Source: Pelargonium nanum (Eukaryota; Streptophyta; Magnoliopsida; Geraniales; Geraniaceae). From it: a stretch of 23,306 bases of DNA. The DNA lies in the NCBI GenBank assembly GCA_036897485.1, contig JAYMTF010001461.1, forward strand, positions 1 to 23,306, written 5' to 3'. Both the position numbers and the translations under genes were made by a program. Below, piece after piece: positions 1 to 10,957 of this stretch; the first letter of the stretch is position 1; each line of letters starts with the position of its first letter. Under the pieces are notes generated by a model. That model saw only the letters and a program-made list of their open reading frames with translations, made no database searches and had not been told where the DNA came from.

Positions 1-112
1 GGGTTATTCAATTCTGTCGGTCGGTTTCGGTTCGCCAATTGATTAAACCGACATGGTCGGTCGGTTCACAAATATGTTCACTCGGTCGGTTAACCGACCG
101 ATTGCAGGCCTA
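1..112 (-). mobile_element. End of a hAT-like DNA transposon, cut by window edge
   Basis: The stretch is dense in CGGTCGGTT and its complement AACCGACCG, including the palindrome-like GGTCGGTTAACCGACC near 85-100. It ends in TTGCAGGCCTA on the plus strand; read on the minus strand this starts TAGGCCTGCAA, like the termini of many plant hAT elements. Such GGTCGGT/GGGTCGGG-rich subterminal blocks are typical of small plant hAT elements. The other end lies outside the window, so no target-site duplication can be confirmed. If the boundary is right, the 8 bases at 113-120 (CTTACGCC) would be one copy of it. Confidence 0.5.
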
Positions 113-470
113 CTTACGCCAGTGATGGTTTCTAGTGCACACACGATGATTTCACTTAACATGTTTGTTCATATATTGCAAGTCCAATTTTTTAAAAGAA
201 TTAGGAGGTTCAATATGTGACCCATCATTTTGGCTAGAATATACAAACTGTTTCTCTTTGGTTTAATGTGATGGGTGACTCAATGCAAACTAAATTAATT
301 TTGGTAAGAATTTCGATACTTTATAACTATATTTTTGTTATATATTAATTAATAGCATTTTCCATTTCTCATGATCATTGATCGATCGTTAAAATCAACA
401 TACATAAGAGAAGGTTCACAATCAGTACACATGACATGACATGAAATTTATTTAGGTAATTGACATTGAA
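113..470. other. Spacer and likely 3'UTR of the GDSL gene
   Basis: AT-rich sequence with no open reading frame of note. The part nearest 470 is downstream of the minus-strand GDSL stop codon and probably holds its 3'UTR. I see no clear poly(A) signal and no recognisable repeat. Confidence 0.4.
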
Positions 471-1387
471 TTAAAGCATTGCCAATTGTTGAATATTAAT
501 TGGATAGGTGAAGGATTGTGAAGTAGTATCATTGGAGCCAAAGGAAGCCTTTGCTAGCAAAATATTAGCAAACTCAGTTGGATGAAAAGCATCCCAAAAC
601 AAGTACTTGTTTCGGTCATTGCATGGTTGCTGCAGTGGAAGACATGTTAGTTGTCCATTGTTTCTCCCAACTCCACAACACCCTTTGTCTATCACTTCAA
701 ATCCTGCATCCATTCCATGTATTATTCTCATCAAATCTTGTGTAACACACATTTTAATTACATGCAAAATAGTTACTGAACTATCATTTTTGTTCCATAT
801 CTTTATTTTGTTTTGTATTAGTTCATGTCGTTAAAGAACCTAACATAATCCGCGCTAAGTTATGATGACGTGGTCATTTTAGTTATTTATATTTTTAAAA
901 AATTCAAATAATGGTCACATCATCATGATTTAACGGATTATGTTAGGTTCTTTAACGGCATGGACTAGTACAAAATAAAATAAAAATAAAAGGATTGTTT
1001 TGCAACAAAGTATAGTCCAGAGACTAATTTGGAACAAAACAGATAGTTAACGAACTGTTTTTACAATTAATCCATAGAGAATTAAGTAACTTAAAGTTGC
1101 GATTCTATATAAATTATGATGAACATACCATAGGTGGATGCACTTAGATACAAATCTTTAGTGCTTGCGTAGGAATCCAAGTACACAAACTTGGCTCCGG
1201 GCAATGCCCCTCCGTTGAAACTATCCACAAGTTTTCGGAGCCCCGAATTGAAAATTTCAATTGCACTGTTGATTTTCTCATTGCAGCGGCTGTTGTTGCC
1301 TTGATACCTCGCAAGCTGGTATGGTATGCAACCAATTTGGCCTACTCCACTTACAATCACCTTGCGAGCTCCCAAAGTATGCAATTG
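471..1387 (-). CDS. GDSL esterase/lipase, C-terminal half only (two exons)
   Basis: Plant GDSL lipases are usually secreted serine hydrolases of the SGNH superfamily that cut ester bonds in lipids or cell-wall esters. Two coding exons are visible. The exon at 1387-1129 follows a TTTTTGCAG acceptor and encodes QLHTLGARKVIVSGVGQIGC..., the conserved GARK and GxGxxGCxP region. The terminal exon at 736-471 encodes GFEVIDKGCCGVGRNNG and then FWDAFHPTE, with the catalytic Asp and His of the DxxHP block, and ends in TAA. The donor at 1128 (GTATG) and acceptor before 736 join in frame through a split GAT codon, giving 174 residues. A full family member has about 350-370 residues in about five exons. 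The exons with the nucleophile (GDS) and the GxND block should lie above 1387 on this strand, but I could not find them anywhere up to 5018. It is therefore either a 5'-truncated fragment or pseudogene, or its front is lost by rearrangement or misassembly. The visible frames and splice sites are undamaged. Confidence 0.82.
752..1078. mobile_element. Fold-back (MITE-like) element in GDSL intron
   Basis: The sequences at 829-852 and 934-957 are perfect 24-base inverted copies of each other (left arm begins CGTTAAAGAACC). Pairing continues inward with mismatches (GATGACGTGGTCAT against GATGATGTGACCAT) and outward, where TTTTGTTCCATAT near 788 matches TTTTGTTCCAAAT read on the other strand near 1030. 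The outer limits are approximate. There is no coding capacity. The element takes up most of the 392-bp intron at 737-1128 and comes within about 20 bases of the splice acceptor. Confidence 0.7.
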
Positions 1388-2570
1388 CTGCAAAAATATT
1401 ATTAATCATCCAATTAATTAAACGAAATATCTAAATGCACGAATAAACGCACAAGTGGAGATCCAATCTTGGTGGACTAACCTCACATACTCTTGTTGAC
1501 ACATAAGCACTTAAGCATTTATTTGTGCGTATACGTGCTTCTTTAAATAAAAAAGGGTTAATATTATAGTTGATCTCTAGAGTATTTTTAAATCACAATT
1601 AATCCTCATTTTATTCAATATGGTCTAAGTAGTTTACTAAATTTATGTTTTGAGAAACTCATACTGTATGTTACACTTGGTGATAAGGCACTTGAGGTTG
1701 TCCCATCACCAAGTTTAACCATTTGGAGCTCTCTCACATGCCTCTTCAACTTCATCCGTCACAAATTTTCACTCCATAACTAATAACAATTACTAATAAA
1801 AATTAGTATGACAATCATTATTATATTTTTGCAATTATGGAGTAGACATGTATGTTTTATATAAAAAATAATCACTCCATCAAATCTCTATTTTTCCGAG
1901 GTGGGACTTTGTACACAACAACATCTTATATATTAGTTTTTAAATTCAAGTTTCTCTTATGTTTCCGATGTGGGATTCGAACCAATTACATCCATAATCA
2001 AACTCTATCATATTATAAATGAAAAGGAGTAACAATTCAATTAAACAAGTCTCAAACTCAACCAAAATCATATTAAGCAATAAAAAGAGCTTCATAAAAC
2101 AAAAAACTAAACAAATCCAAATGACCAAAACTCATTGGAATCGCAAGAAACTTAACCAAAATGACAATTTAGTGGTGTATTTTTTTTAACCTATATAACA
2201 GATTAGTGGGACTTGATATTATTTACTATTCTTCCGTGCAACACACGTGATGAATATTGTTTAATTAACAATTAAATTTTTATTCCGCCTCGTATAATGC
2301 ACATTCACTCAATTAATAGAGGTTCAGACAAATAAAAATATTAAGAACAAAAGGCATTAGAAAAGTTTATTTTGAGGCATTGGTGATGAGACCAAATAGT
2401 ATAACAATCAGCCATAAATTAGAAAAATGAAACGCTCACGGTCGGCGCGCCTAGGAGACTAAAACTCCAACACTCAAAGTGAATCCCCACATTACATGGC
2501 GAGTTTAGTTTGTAATTAGTACAAATTAATACTTATTTGCTGGTAAGAGAAAGAGTTTCACATTTGCATT
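1388..2570. other. AT-rich non-coding stretch left of the T-rich intron
   Basis: No coding exon of either flanking gene was recognised on either strand. Two copies of a TCCGAKGTGGGA motif lie near 1896-1912 and 1966-1980. Read on the minus strand they give GTCCCACCTCGGAAA and TCCCACATCGGAAA, a motif often seen at LTR or TRIM ends in plants. The second copy extends into GGTTCGAATCC, which fits a polymerase III B box, but no A box is visible at the proper distance. The rest is AT-rich and unclassified. Confidence 0.35.
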
Positions 2571-5018
2571 GAGACATTATTTCTCTACTTTATCTCTCTA
2601 AAACTCTATAAACTCATATGATTTATGACTGATATCTTACTAACACGCTCGAGGAGGTGTCTTGAAAATGCATATGGGGCCTCTGTTGTTTTTTTTTTTT
2701 TTTTTTTTTTTTTCTTTTGTAAAAAATTGTTGTTTCACTTTTCTCTATTTCCCTTTTCATTTCTGAAGTATGTGGTTGGAGGGTGGGGATATGACCAGTT
2801 TTTGTTTGTTCAATGGTAAAAGTTAAAGATGTTCTCATTTTCGTAAAAGAGGACATGCTAGTTACAGTTGAATCAGTTATCTGCGTGTTTGATGTCAGTA
2901 TGATTTAGAGAGTTCCTGAGTTTGGAATAAGTCTTGTGACTTCCAGTGTATGTGAAAATGTAATTAGAAGCTGAACTCATCTTAATCATGTCTATTTGTT
3001 TGAGTTTTCCTGATCCAAGGTAAGGTATCTTCTATTCTGTTTTGTTTTGTTTCTTGAGCTCTAGAGAATGTTTGGCCTGTTTCTTATTTCTTCCTTCCCT
3101 TTCTCTTGCTTTGTATGCTACTTTTATATTATTTTGAATATGCTTCGAAATTTCCAGAACTAAAATGAAATGCTATATTTGGTACCACGAGGCTTTTGAA
3201 GTATTCACATACAGTTGCTTATGCTACCTGAGCAAAAATGTTACTTTACCGTAATGGTTCAAGTAACTTCATTAACCATTGGCTGGCTATTTTCTTTTGA
3301 GTCTATTACCCAACACAATTAAGAACAAAAGATACTTGAAGTATGCAGTTTCATTAACATTTTCAATTAATCAAATATGAATTCTGAGTTCACTTCTCTT
3401 GCATATGTCTTGAGTACCAGATACGGTTTGAGCAATTTACTGACTGTATCAGCTTTAGAGAGATTGCTTTTAGTCCGTTGCAGCTTGAGTGCTCTAGTTT
3501 CTTGAAAAGTACTTGTGTGTGTGCTTCTTTGCACTTTGGTATGTGGGTAAGCTGGGTGTATTTCTGAAACTTTTTTGATGATTTAGTAAGTTCTTGTGTT
3601 TGTACTCTTCACGGGCTCTGTGATTATATATTGAGTTTAAGCTGCATATGTGTGTGCGCTAATTGAGTTTCAGAATTAAGTGACATGGTCTGACTTTCAG
3701 ACAGTGGTATTTAATTGCCCTACTAACCTGCTAGATTAAGTTCTTTCTTGGTGTAAAACTTTTAATTTTGGTGATCTTCAATGACTGACATACCTTGACA
3801 CCACTCTATTATTTGTTTTTGACTTAAAACTCATAATCAAGTGCAGTTAAATATTGTTGCTAGGTTATGCATGAGGTTGTTTGAACGGATGTCTGGGATT
3901 CATGCCTTGGTGATCAGAACTATTTTTGCGATATCATGTTTTTATTTATTTATTTCAAGCCACCCCTCATTACCTTTCTCATATTTTTCAGTTTTCAAAT
4001 ATTGCTATTCAAATACATGGTGTGCTTGTTAATGCTTTGTTGGACATATATGATATTTATCCTTAATCTCCTCAGACAGTTGCCATATGTGCAAACTCTG
4101 TATGTGTTGCTAGTCTTGTCTTTTTTCAATCAGCTGGTCTTCTTTGTTGATATTCAACATGAAACATGATTTCAGGGTTGATAATTTATGTTTGCAATTC
4201 TGGGCAAAGGGTAATATTTTTACCTCTATAAAATATCATGAAATCTTGTTGAAGGTGGATAATGACAAACTATATTCTGAGAATGTCTTTCACAATATGA
4301 AAATATTTGGTTATTGCAAAGTATGTCTTTGATTGTCTTCCTGCCCCTCTCAGATTCCTTATGAAGTATGACAGTGTGATTACGTTCATGTTTCCTTTAT
4401 CTGTGATTACATTTAGAGCTAAGTCTTTCTCATTGCCGTTTTTATGTCTGTGTATATACGATTTTACTTCTGTAGTTGTTTGTGGTTTGGTAATTTGGGT
4501 ACCGTATGGCAAGTACAGAACATCTTGGACTGGATTTGGAAGTTCTTTATGGGGCTTATATTCAAAGTTTGTTAGATTTTCTTCTGCTAGATGCTTGTGA
4601 AATCTAAAAGTGCATACAAACTATTAACTTTTGAACGTTCTATTTTCTCCTCTGTATGTACTTTCTTCCCCCTTTTAGTTGTATTTCCCAGGAAATCAGA
4701 ATAGATAAGGAGTTGTGCTTCTAGATTATTCTGTGGATGTAGAACAGCTTTGAGGGAAACTTTTATCAGGAGTTGCTGGTTGACCAAGCTTTTTGTAGCT
4801 TAAAAGTATTCGGTCCTGACCATGAATAGCTACTAGCATACCAGTACAATAGAAAATAAGATTGTTTACCTTCTATTTCCATCTGCGTATAGCAGTCTTG
4901 ACTGTTTTTATTTAGCTTCATTCTTTCCTTCATTACAAACTATAATAAATCACAATTATATTTGACCAGTTAGATTACAAGTTCATCTTTCACTTATCTT
5001 GATAATATTTAATAACAG
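2571..5018 (+). other. T-rich intron-like sequence before the SPEN-like exon
   Basis: About 2.4 kb of U-rich sequence with no long reading frame on either strand, like a long plant intron of a plus-strand gene. It ends in a good acceptor, TTTAATAACAG at 5008-5018. A run of about two dozen T lies near 2689-2713. A strong donor-like AAGGTAAGGTAT occurs near 3017-3028 and could mark the end of an untranslated leader exon. No RRM-encoding exon was found here, although related proteins need one upstream. Confidence 0.55.
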
Positions 5019-8000
5019 GATAAGTCATCAGCACAATCACACGATGAAGATCACTTGCATCGTCGAGATGAACCACGATCTACATTAAGGGAATCTCCTT
5101 TCTCACAAAGAGATTCTAGAGGACGACATGCGAGTCCTGACCCATATTACCCTGACAAATCCAGGATGAGTGATAAAAATGTAGAACCTGGTGAAGTTCT
5201 ATGGGTAGGATTTCCATCTTCGTTGAAGGTCGATGAATTTATGTTGAAGAAGGCTTTTTTACCATTTGGTGAGATTGAGAAGGTTACGGTATTCCCAGGT
5301 CGTAGCTATGCCTTTGTTCGCTTCAGGAATGTTATGTCAGCTTGCAGGGCGAAAGAAACTCTTAAAGGGAAATTGTTTGGAAATTCTCGTGTACAAATTT
5401 GTTTTGCAAAGAGTGAAGCTGCTTCATCTACCGGTGGGAGGAGCTCAATGAGTGTCCCTCTCTCCCCACCTTATAACTCAAATGGTCGCCCTTCTGAGAA
5501 CTTCCGGCAAGATAGGAATTTCGGGAACTTAATGGGAGATCCTAGTATGAGATCTCCTTATATCTCAAATTTGGATTCTGGAGATTTTGATACATACGGT
5601 CTTAGTAGAAAGGGTACTTCATGGACAGGTGAAAATGATGAATTTGAGCAAGGGTGGTTTGGAGAATCTGATTTGGGACCACCTCCAGATATTTATGAAT
5701 GTCGGAACAGTCCTCAACGAGAGAGGGGTGGTCTGTATCATGATTATCCTCGAAAATTTCCTCGAAAGAGTCCAATTTATGAAGATCCAAGGGATTTACC
5801 AGATGATGCCTACTTGCATGGAGCCAAGAAATTGAAGACTAGCTCCTTTCCTCCCGATAAAGATCTTCCAGATTTTTCTTACTCTCGTCTAGAACAAGAG
5901 AAGCGTGCATTTGCGAGACCATTATCTGATTTCCCCCAACCAGAGCGCTTTGATAGAAGCTTCGACCCTGGACCTTTTGGCTATAAACAGGTCCGTGATC
6001 AACCAATGAATATTCCTCAAGCTCATGGAGAAAGGACTGATCACTTGAAAGCTCCTTATGATAGCTTTCCTACAGGTACTCTTTCTCTGCCAGCAAATCC
6101 TGTGGAGAGGAAAAGATTTACTCCTGAATCAGATCGGTCTTCTTTGACTGAGTGGAAGTGGGAAGGGACCATAGCAAAGGGAGGAACACCTGTTTGTCGA
6201 GCTCGCTGCTTCCCCGTTGGAAAAGTCCTGGATATCATGTTGTGAGTAGTAATTCCTTCCTCGTATATCACTGAATTAACTGTCATGATAAGTAGGAGTG
6301 TGAAAAGGTCCTAAAGTCGCCTGTTGCCAACCCATTTCATCTTTAAAATCTGCTGATTGGCTAATTCTGTCTTGCTTGCCAAGTTTATTTCATTTAATGG
6401 TCATCAACATGTTACAACTCGGAAACACGTATCATAAATTAACTCGCTCCTAGTTTCATTATACTGATTAATTTCATTCATACGACTTTCTTTCAGTCCA
6501 TGTAACAAAATTTTTTTTTTACAATCCTTCTAGTCAAAAAGTAAACTTCAACTATTAGAATGACACTCAAAAGTTGGGTTATCTTAATCGTGGTATCATG
6601 GATTTGCTATGATCAGTTAACATTTATTTTGCTAGTTTTGAGTGATCTTATATCTTGTTACACCTGGCCATGTGCATGTTTGAGCCCTTTACCTTATTTC
6701 TGTTTTCGCCTTTTTCATTCTAACTGAAAGTGTCATCTGTTGATTCAAGGGGCGCATATGTGCCACTTGGAGATTGACTGATTCCTTTTTCATTCCATTT
6801 CTGAATCCGAGCCAAATTGAAATTTTCTGGATACTTGCATACGTTTTTCTCAAGATGGTAACTGGTTGGGTGACTTAAATAGATATATTTGAATTTTGTT
6901 TTGGATATGTTGCAGAACATATTAGAATAGTTACAATCCAAATTTTGAAAGTTTCTGTTTACTTTTCTTCCTCTCTTATTATCCAAATATGTTTTCAAAG
7001 CAGACAGTTCATTTCTTTTCGTCTTTGTTGCAGGCCTGAATTTTTAGATTGCACAGCGAGGACTGGACTAGACATGCTTGCAAAGCATTACTACCAAGCA
7101 GCAGGTGCTTGGGTTGTCTTCTTTGTCCCTGAAAGTGATGCCGATATGGTATTCTACAATGAATTCATGCATTATCTCGAGGAGAAACAGCGAGCTGCTG
7201 TAGCAAAATTGGATGACAAGACCACCTTGTTTCTTGTACCCCCATCGGATTTCTCAGAGAAAGTACTCAAAGTGGCGGGCAAACTGAGCATCTCGGGTGT
7301 AATTTTAAGGCTCGATCATCCCACTTCCAGTTTAGGATCTCTTCATCATCCAAAAGATGTAAACGCGTTGCCCTTCCAAGGGGATCCATCGTATCTAAAA
7401 CCATCCAACCCTTCAGGGCCTTTTCCATCGTATTCAGATATGGGTAAATCAGGAGTCAGCAATCTGTCGTATCTGGGAAATGCAGCTCCTATTGGAAACA
7501 TATCCAACGCTTACAACGAGAATAGGCACGGGCCAAACTGGTCTCCTCACAATCAGCAAATGCCCGGTAGCTCCTTCGATCCTGTCAATCCAAGGGCAGT
7601 GCAAGAATCAAGCTCTGCTCATATGTTGGGTAATCCGCTATCTGGAAACAGCAAGCCATCTCTTCAAGACACGAGACATACAGTTTCTTCATCGATGATG
7701 CCTGTTGCAGCCATGAAACCAGAACAGCTTGCACAACTGGCATCATCGCTCCTCGGTCAACAACAGTGGCAAGCAGCATCTGTGGGACAGGATTCTATTT
7801 CTAGGCAGTTCAACACGACGGATCCATCTGACAACAACCCGTATGTAACATCACAGAGACATCATTTACAGAACAATCAGGTGACATCTGAGCTCCCAAT
7901 GCACCAGTTTGGCCAAATGCAACACTTGCAGCAACAGCAGCAGATGTCAAATCCGCCTGCAGCTCCGGCAGCTTACACCGTGCAAACACCGGGGGTCGGG

Positions 8001-8132
8001 GTTCAGGCTCAGGGGACGCAAAGTGGCATTTCACAAGATGAAGGAGAATCCGACCCGCAGAAAAGGTTGCAAGCTACATTACAGTTGGCAGCAGCACTTC
8101 TTCAGCAAATCCAACAGGGAAAAGGGACCTGA
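5019..8132 (+). CDS. SPEN-family RRM-SPOC RNA-binding protein (At4g12640/FPA-like), 5' exon(s) missing
   Basis: SPEN proteins bind RNA through RRMs and recruit partners through the C-terminal SPOC domain. The Arabidopsis relative FPA controls 3'-end choice and flowering; the closest match I recall is At4g12640. Exon 5019-6241 starts after AACAG with DKSSAQSHDEDH. The exon ends at GTGAGT with a split Leu codon and continues at 7034 after TTGCAG to the TGA at 8130-8132, giving 773 residues. Residues about 59-130 are an RRM with RNP2 LWVGFP and RNP1 RSYAFVRF. A low-complexity linker with charged and aromatic residues follows. Residues about 377-504 are the SPOC domain, from TEWKWEG to VILRLDHP. 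The tail is Gln-rich with QQQQQ and ends in a conserved-looking DPQKRLQATLQLAAALLQQI helix. Homologues carry another RRM in an earlier exon, which is absent here. If no such exon exists, the first in-frame ATG is at 5166 (MSDKNVEPGEVLW), leaving the RRM and SPOC intact. Confidence 0.9.
6242..7033 (+). other. Intron splitting the SPOC domain
   Basis: This 792-bp intron starts GTGAGT and ends TTTGTTGCAG. It interrupts the SPOC domain within a Leu codon between LDIM and PEFLDCT. It is T-rich, has stops in all plus frames, and contains a T run near 6511-6520. I see no repeat in it. Confidence 0.85.
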
Positions 8133-8540
8133 GTGTAGAGTCAATGGTAATGCTGATTTGTTTTCAAGAATTGTGCATAATTAGTTCGATTCGCAATTAA
8201 TCACCCGCTGATTGGGGGTAATTTTGCCTTCATCGCCATGTTTGTTCTTGCAATATACTGTTTTTCGACGAAAAATATGAAATGAGAATCGTGGTCATTT
8301 ATGCACGAGACTGGGAGCGAAGCATTACTGCTCGAAACCCCGGTAGCTGTAGAACCAGAAAATAACCAGACTGAATCAAATACATTTTCTAAGAGAAACA
8401 ATGAGTGTGGAATTGAAGGGAAATAAAAACAGTTACATATTACGATGTCTCAAAATACATAGATACATTTCTTGATTTTCCCAACATTTACATTACTATG
8501 CATGTTTTCACTCTTTGTAAATGAATAAATCTCATTCAAT
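8133..8540 (+). other. 3'UTR of the SPEN-like gene with poly(A) signal
   Basis: Sequence after the TGA is less AT-rich than the spacer beyond it. A canonical AATAAA lies at 8524-8529, about 390 bases after the stop, which is a normal plant 3'UTR length. The exact cleavage site cannot be read from sequence alone. Confidence 0.5.
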
Positions 8541-10817
8541 ACTTTATCCATGACATTCTTTTATTGAATCTCTAAATTACTCTGAGATGACAAATCTTGT
8601 TGACGAGATTGTTAGTTCCTGCTGGTTGCAGGTGGAGAATAAAAAATAATAATGAGATTGAGGACCATAAATAAGTCAAAAATACTATGGTTCCAAACCA
8701 TTTAACCATATATATTTTTCGAATGGATTTAACCATATATATTCATTTATTCAATGAGGAATAAAGAAAATAATAATATTTTTTTCTGGCCAAATTTAAA
8801 TGGGCAACAGCAAACAAAAGATTGAAGATAATTTTTGTTTTTGGGCAATTATGTGACTTTTTATTTTATTAAAATTCTCAAACTACTATTTCTCATCACA
8901 TATTCTATGTTATTGAAGAACAATGAAAATTTCAGTGCTGGAAACTTTATTTCTTTGAAAATTTCGGCACCAATTAACAAATTCCGGCGATAATTTTTTT
9001 TGAAACTTTTTGCGAATTTCTCAAAATGTTTTATATTTTTTTATTTTTTACTTAATTGATTCAATTTATATTGAAATGATGAACAATAACAAATTTGTAA
9101 CTAAATCAACCAATTTAAGATCCAACGACAAATTATTAAGATCTGGTCTAACAACAATATGTCTTTATTCATAATAGGAGGCAGCTTGACTCATTTTTAA
9201 TCAACTATCGAGCCACACGAAGACCATATATGAGCCTCTTTTGGTCGGATTCTCGTCCGGTGGTGCTATCGTAGGGATCTCCTTCTAGTCTGGGGTTAAA
9301 AAAAAAAGAAATTTGTAATACAGAAAAAATGATAAATTTGTGATGTTTGAATTATATGTGTGTACGTGTGTGTGTATATATATATATTGGCGAATTATTT
9401 GATGTTTCTTAAATTTTGATTTGTTTATGTTTTAAAATTTTGGTGTAATTTGGTTTTGGATTCAATTGTATAGATGAACTTGTTTAAAATAATGTTTGAA
9501 CAAATCGAATTAGAATAAACTAAAGAAATGAGAATATTTAGTAAATTGGACATATTCAGGAAATTATTTAATATTTTCGGTGAAACTTTGATAAGCTTGT
9601 TCTTGAAATATTTATGAAGAAGAAGAGTAAAGTGAAGTGATGGGCACGTGATTAGTGACATTTTATGTTAAATGTAACTGATGGAATGAGTGATAAATTG
9701 TTACCAAAAAAAAGTTAGTCCATTGTTTTTAGTCACAAGTACATGGTCAATATAAGAACATTGAAAGCAAATGCTAAATAAAAAAATTGCACAAATATTT
9801 TATAAATTAAGTATTGGGGTTTTAATCCATAAGCTTTAAAATTGAGATAAGTCATCAATGTGTTTTAGAACACTTTTATAAAAATATGAATTAAGTGGTT
9901 TACTCTATTTGAAAAAATTATTTAAAATGAATATTAACGAACAAACACACCTATAATATTATTAAATATGTCGAATTGGAGGATGAAATTTAAATTAACA
10001 CGATTGTTAAACATATTATATTTGTGTCAAGTATAATAATACACATGTATCACAAATGTAATCTTTAATGTGAACACAAATGGTCAACCTTCACAAATGA
10101 CATTGCAAGTCCAAACCAAGTGAATTTAATAACTATAAATTAATAGTTATTAATAAAATAATGTCATAATAAAAATCATTAAATAATATTAATGTTAATT
10201 TTAATACAATTTATAATTTGAAATATATATCTGAATATTACAAATACAATAATTAAAAATTGTACAAATCAAACAATACAGTTCTTTGACCTTCACTTTA
10301 TCTTTTCTTTCCTTAGAAAAAAAGTGAATAAGACAAATAATTACATTACCATCCAATTTTTGCATTAATTGCTAGAGATGAATTGAGCTTTAGCAAGTAA
10401 AAGAGTCAAACATAAAACCAATTCACATCAACAAAAAAAGAAGATAATAAATCATATGCAATTAGGTTGAACTACATTCTCAGTATTTGTAAAATAAGGA
10501 ATATATCAATGTACTTTTGTTTCAAAATAAGTCTTACTAATTAATAAGGTAATGTCATTAAATGTAATTTTACAATAAAAATAAAGAAAATAAAATAAAT
10601 ATTGGCACTACTAACTTGTTTGGTAACTTCCAAAATTTGAAACATTGTATTTGTGAAGGTGTTACTTGAAGTGGCAAAATCAAATTTGAAAGATGTGAAT
10701 TTATAAAATGAGGAAAATGCACATTGAAATAAAAATAATATTTTATATATGGGACTAATTAATTAAATACATAAGCAAGTGAATCAATGAAAATTAGATT
10801 ATGTTAGACTAAAATAG
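8541..10817. other. AT-rich intergenic spacer
   Basis: No gene is recognised on either strand. One less AT-rich block at about 9175-9295 ends in an A run (9298-9307) and may be a retroposed element. A short near-repeat TTTAACCATATATATT occurs twice at 8699-8745. A weak inverted pair, CCTTCACAAAT near 10088 and its complement near 10652-10663, might bound an old MITE, but no target-site duplication is evident. Confidence 0.4.
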
Positions 10818-10833
10818 GTCACATATAGTAATT

Positions 10834-10957
10834 TTTTTTTTGTTTTTTTATCAGTTGAGCTACACCTCATCCCATACCACTAGTAGAGAGACTGGAACCC
10901 GAGACCTCAAAGAAAATTTGAAGCGCTTAAACCACCTGACTCAATCTGTCTTGATAA
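10834..10957 (-). mobile_element. tRNA-derived SINE with target-site duplication
   Basis: Read on the minus strand, the element has an A-box-like block (GAGTCAGGTGGTTTAAGCG), then about 30 bases later a B-box-like GGTCTCGGGTTCCAGTC, and it ends in an interrupted A tail that appears as a T run at 10834-10850 on the plus strand. It is flanked by GTCACATATAGTAATT (10818-10833) and GTCACCTATAATAATT (10958-10973), matching at 14 of 16 positions, as expected for target-primed insertion. Two mismatches in the duplication suggest moderate age. The Au-type SINE group is possible but not proven. Confidence 0.78.

Noticed and set aside
1964..1982. A tRNA gene suggested by GGTTCGAATCC on the minus strand
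   Set aside because: No A box, no cloverleaf and no acceptor stem at the right distance; only an isolated B-box match.
1946..2128. Minus-strand 60-codon frame as a candidate upstream GDSL exon
   Set aside because: Low-complexity Leu/Phe/Ile translation with no GDS, GxND or other family block.
2689..2713. Long T run as the poly(A) tail of a retrocopy
   Set aside because: No processed gene or SINE body lies next to it and no flanking duplication is seen; most simply a slippage-prone intron tract.
4470..4600. LWFGNLG-like reading near 4480 that resembles an RRM RNP2 motif (LWVGNL)
   Set aside because: The following residues do not match an RRM at all and the frame soon stops; a chance match in intron sequence.
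10088..10663. A 575-bp MITE bounded by CCTTCACAAAT inverted ends
   Set aside because: Similarity fades after about 12 bases and no target-site duplication is visible; the AT-rich background makes chance likely.
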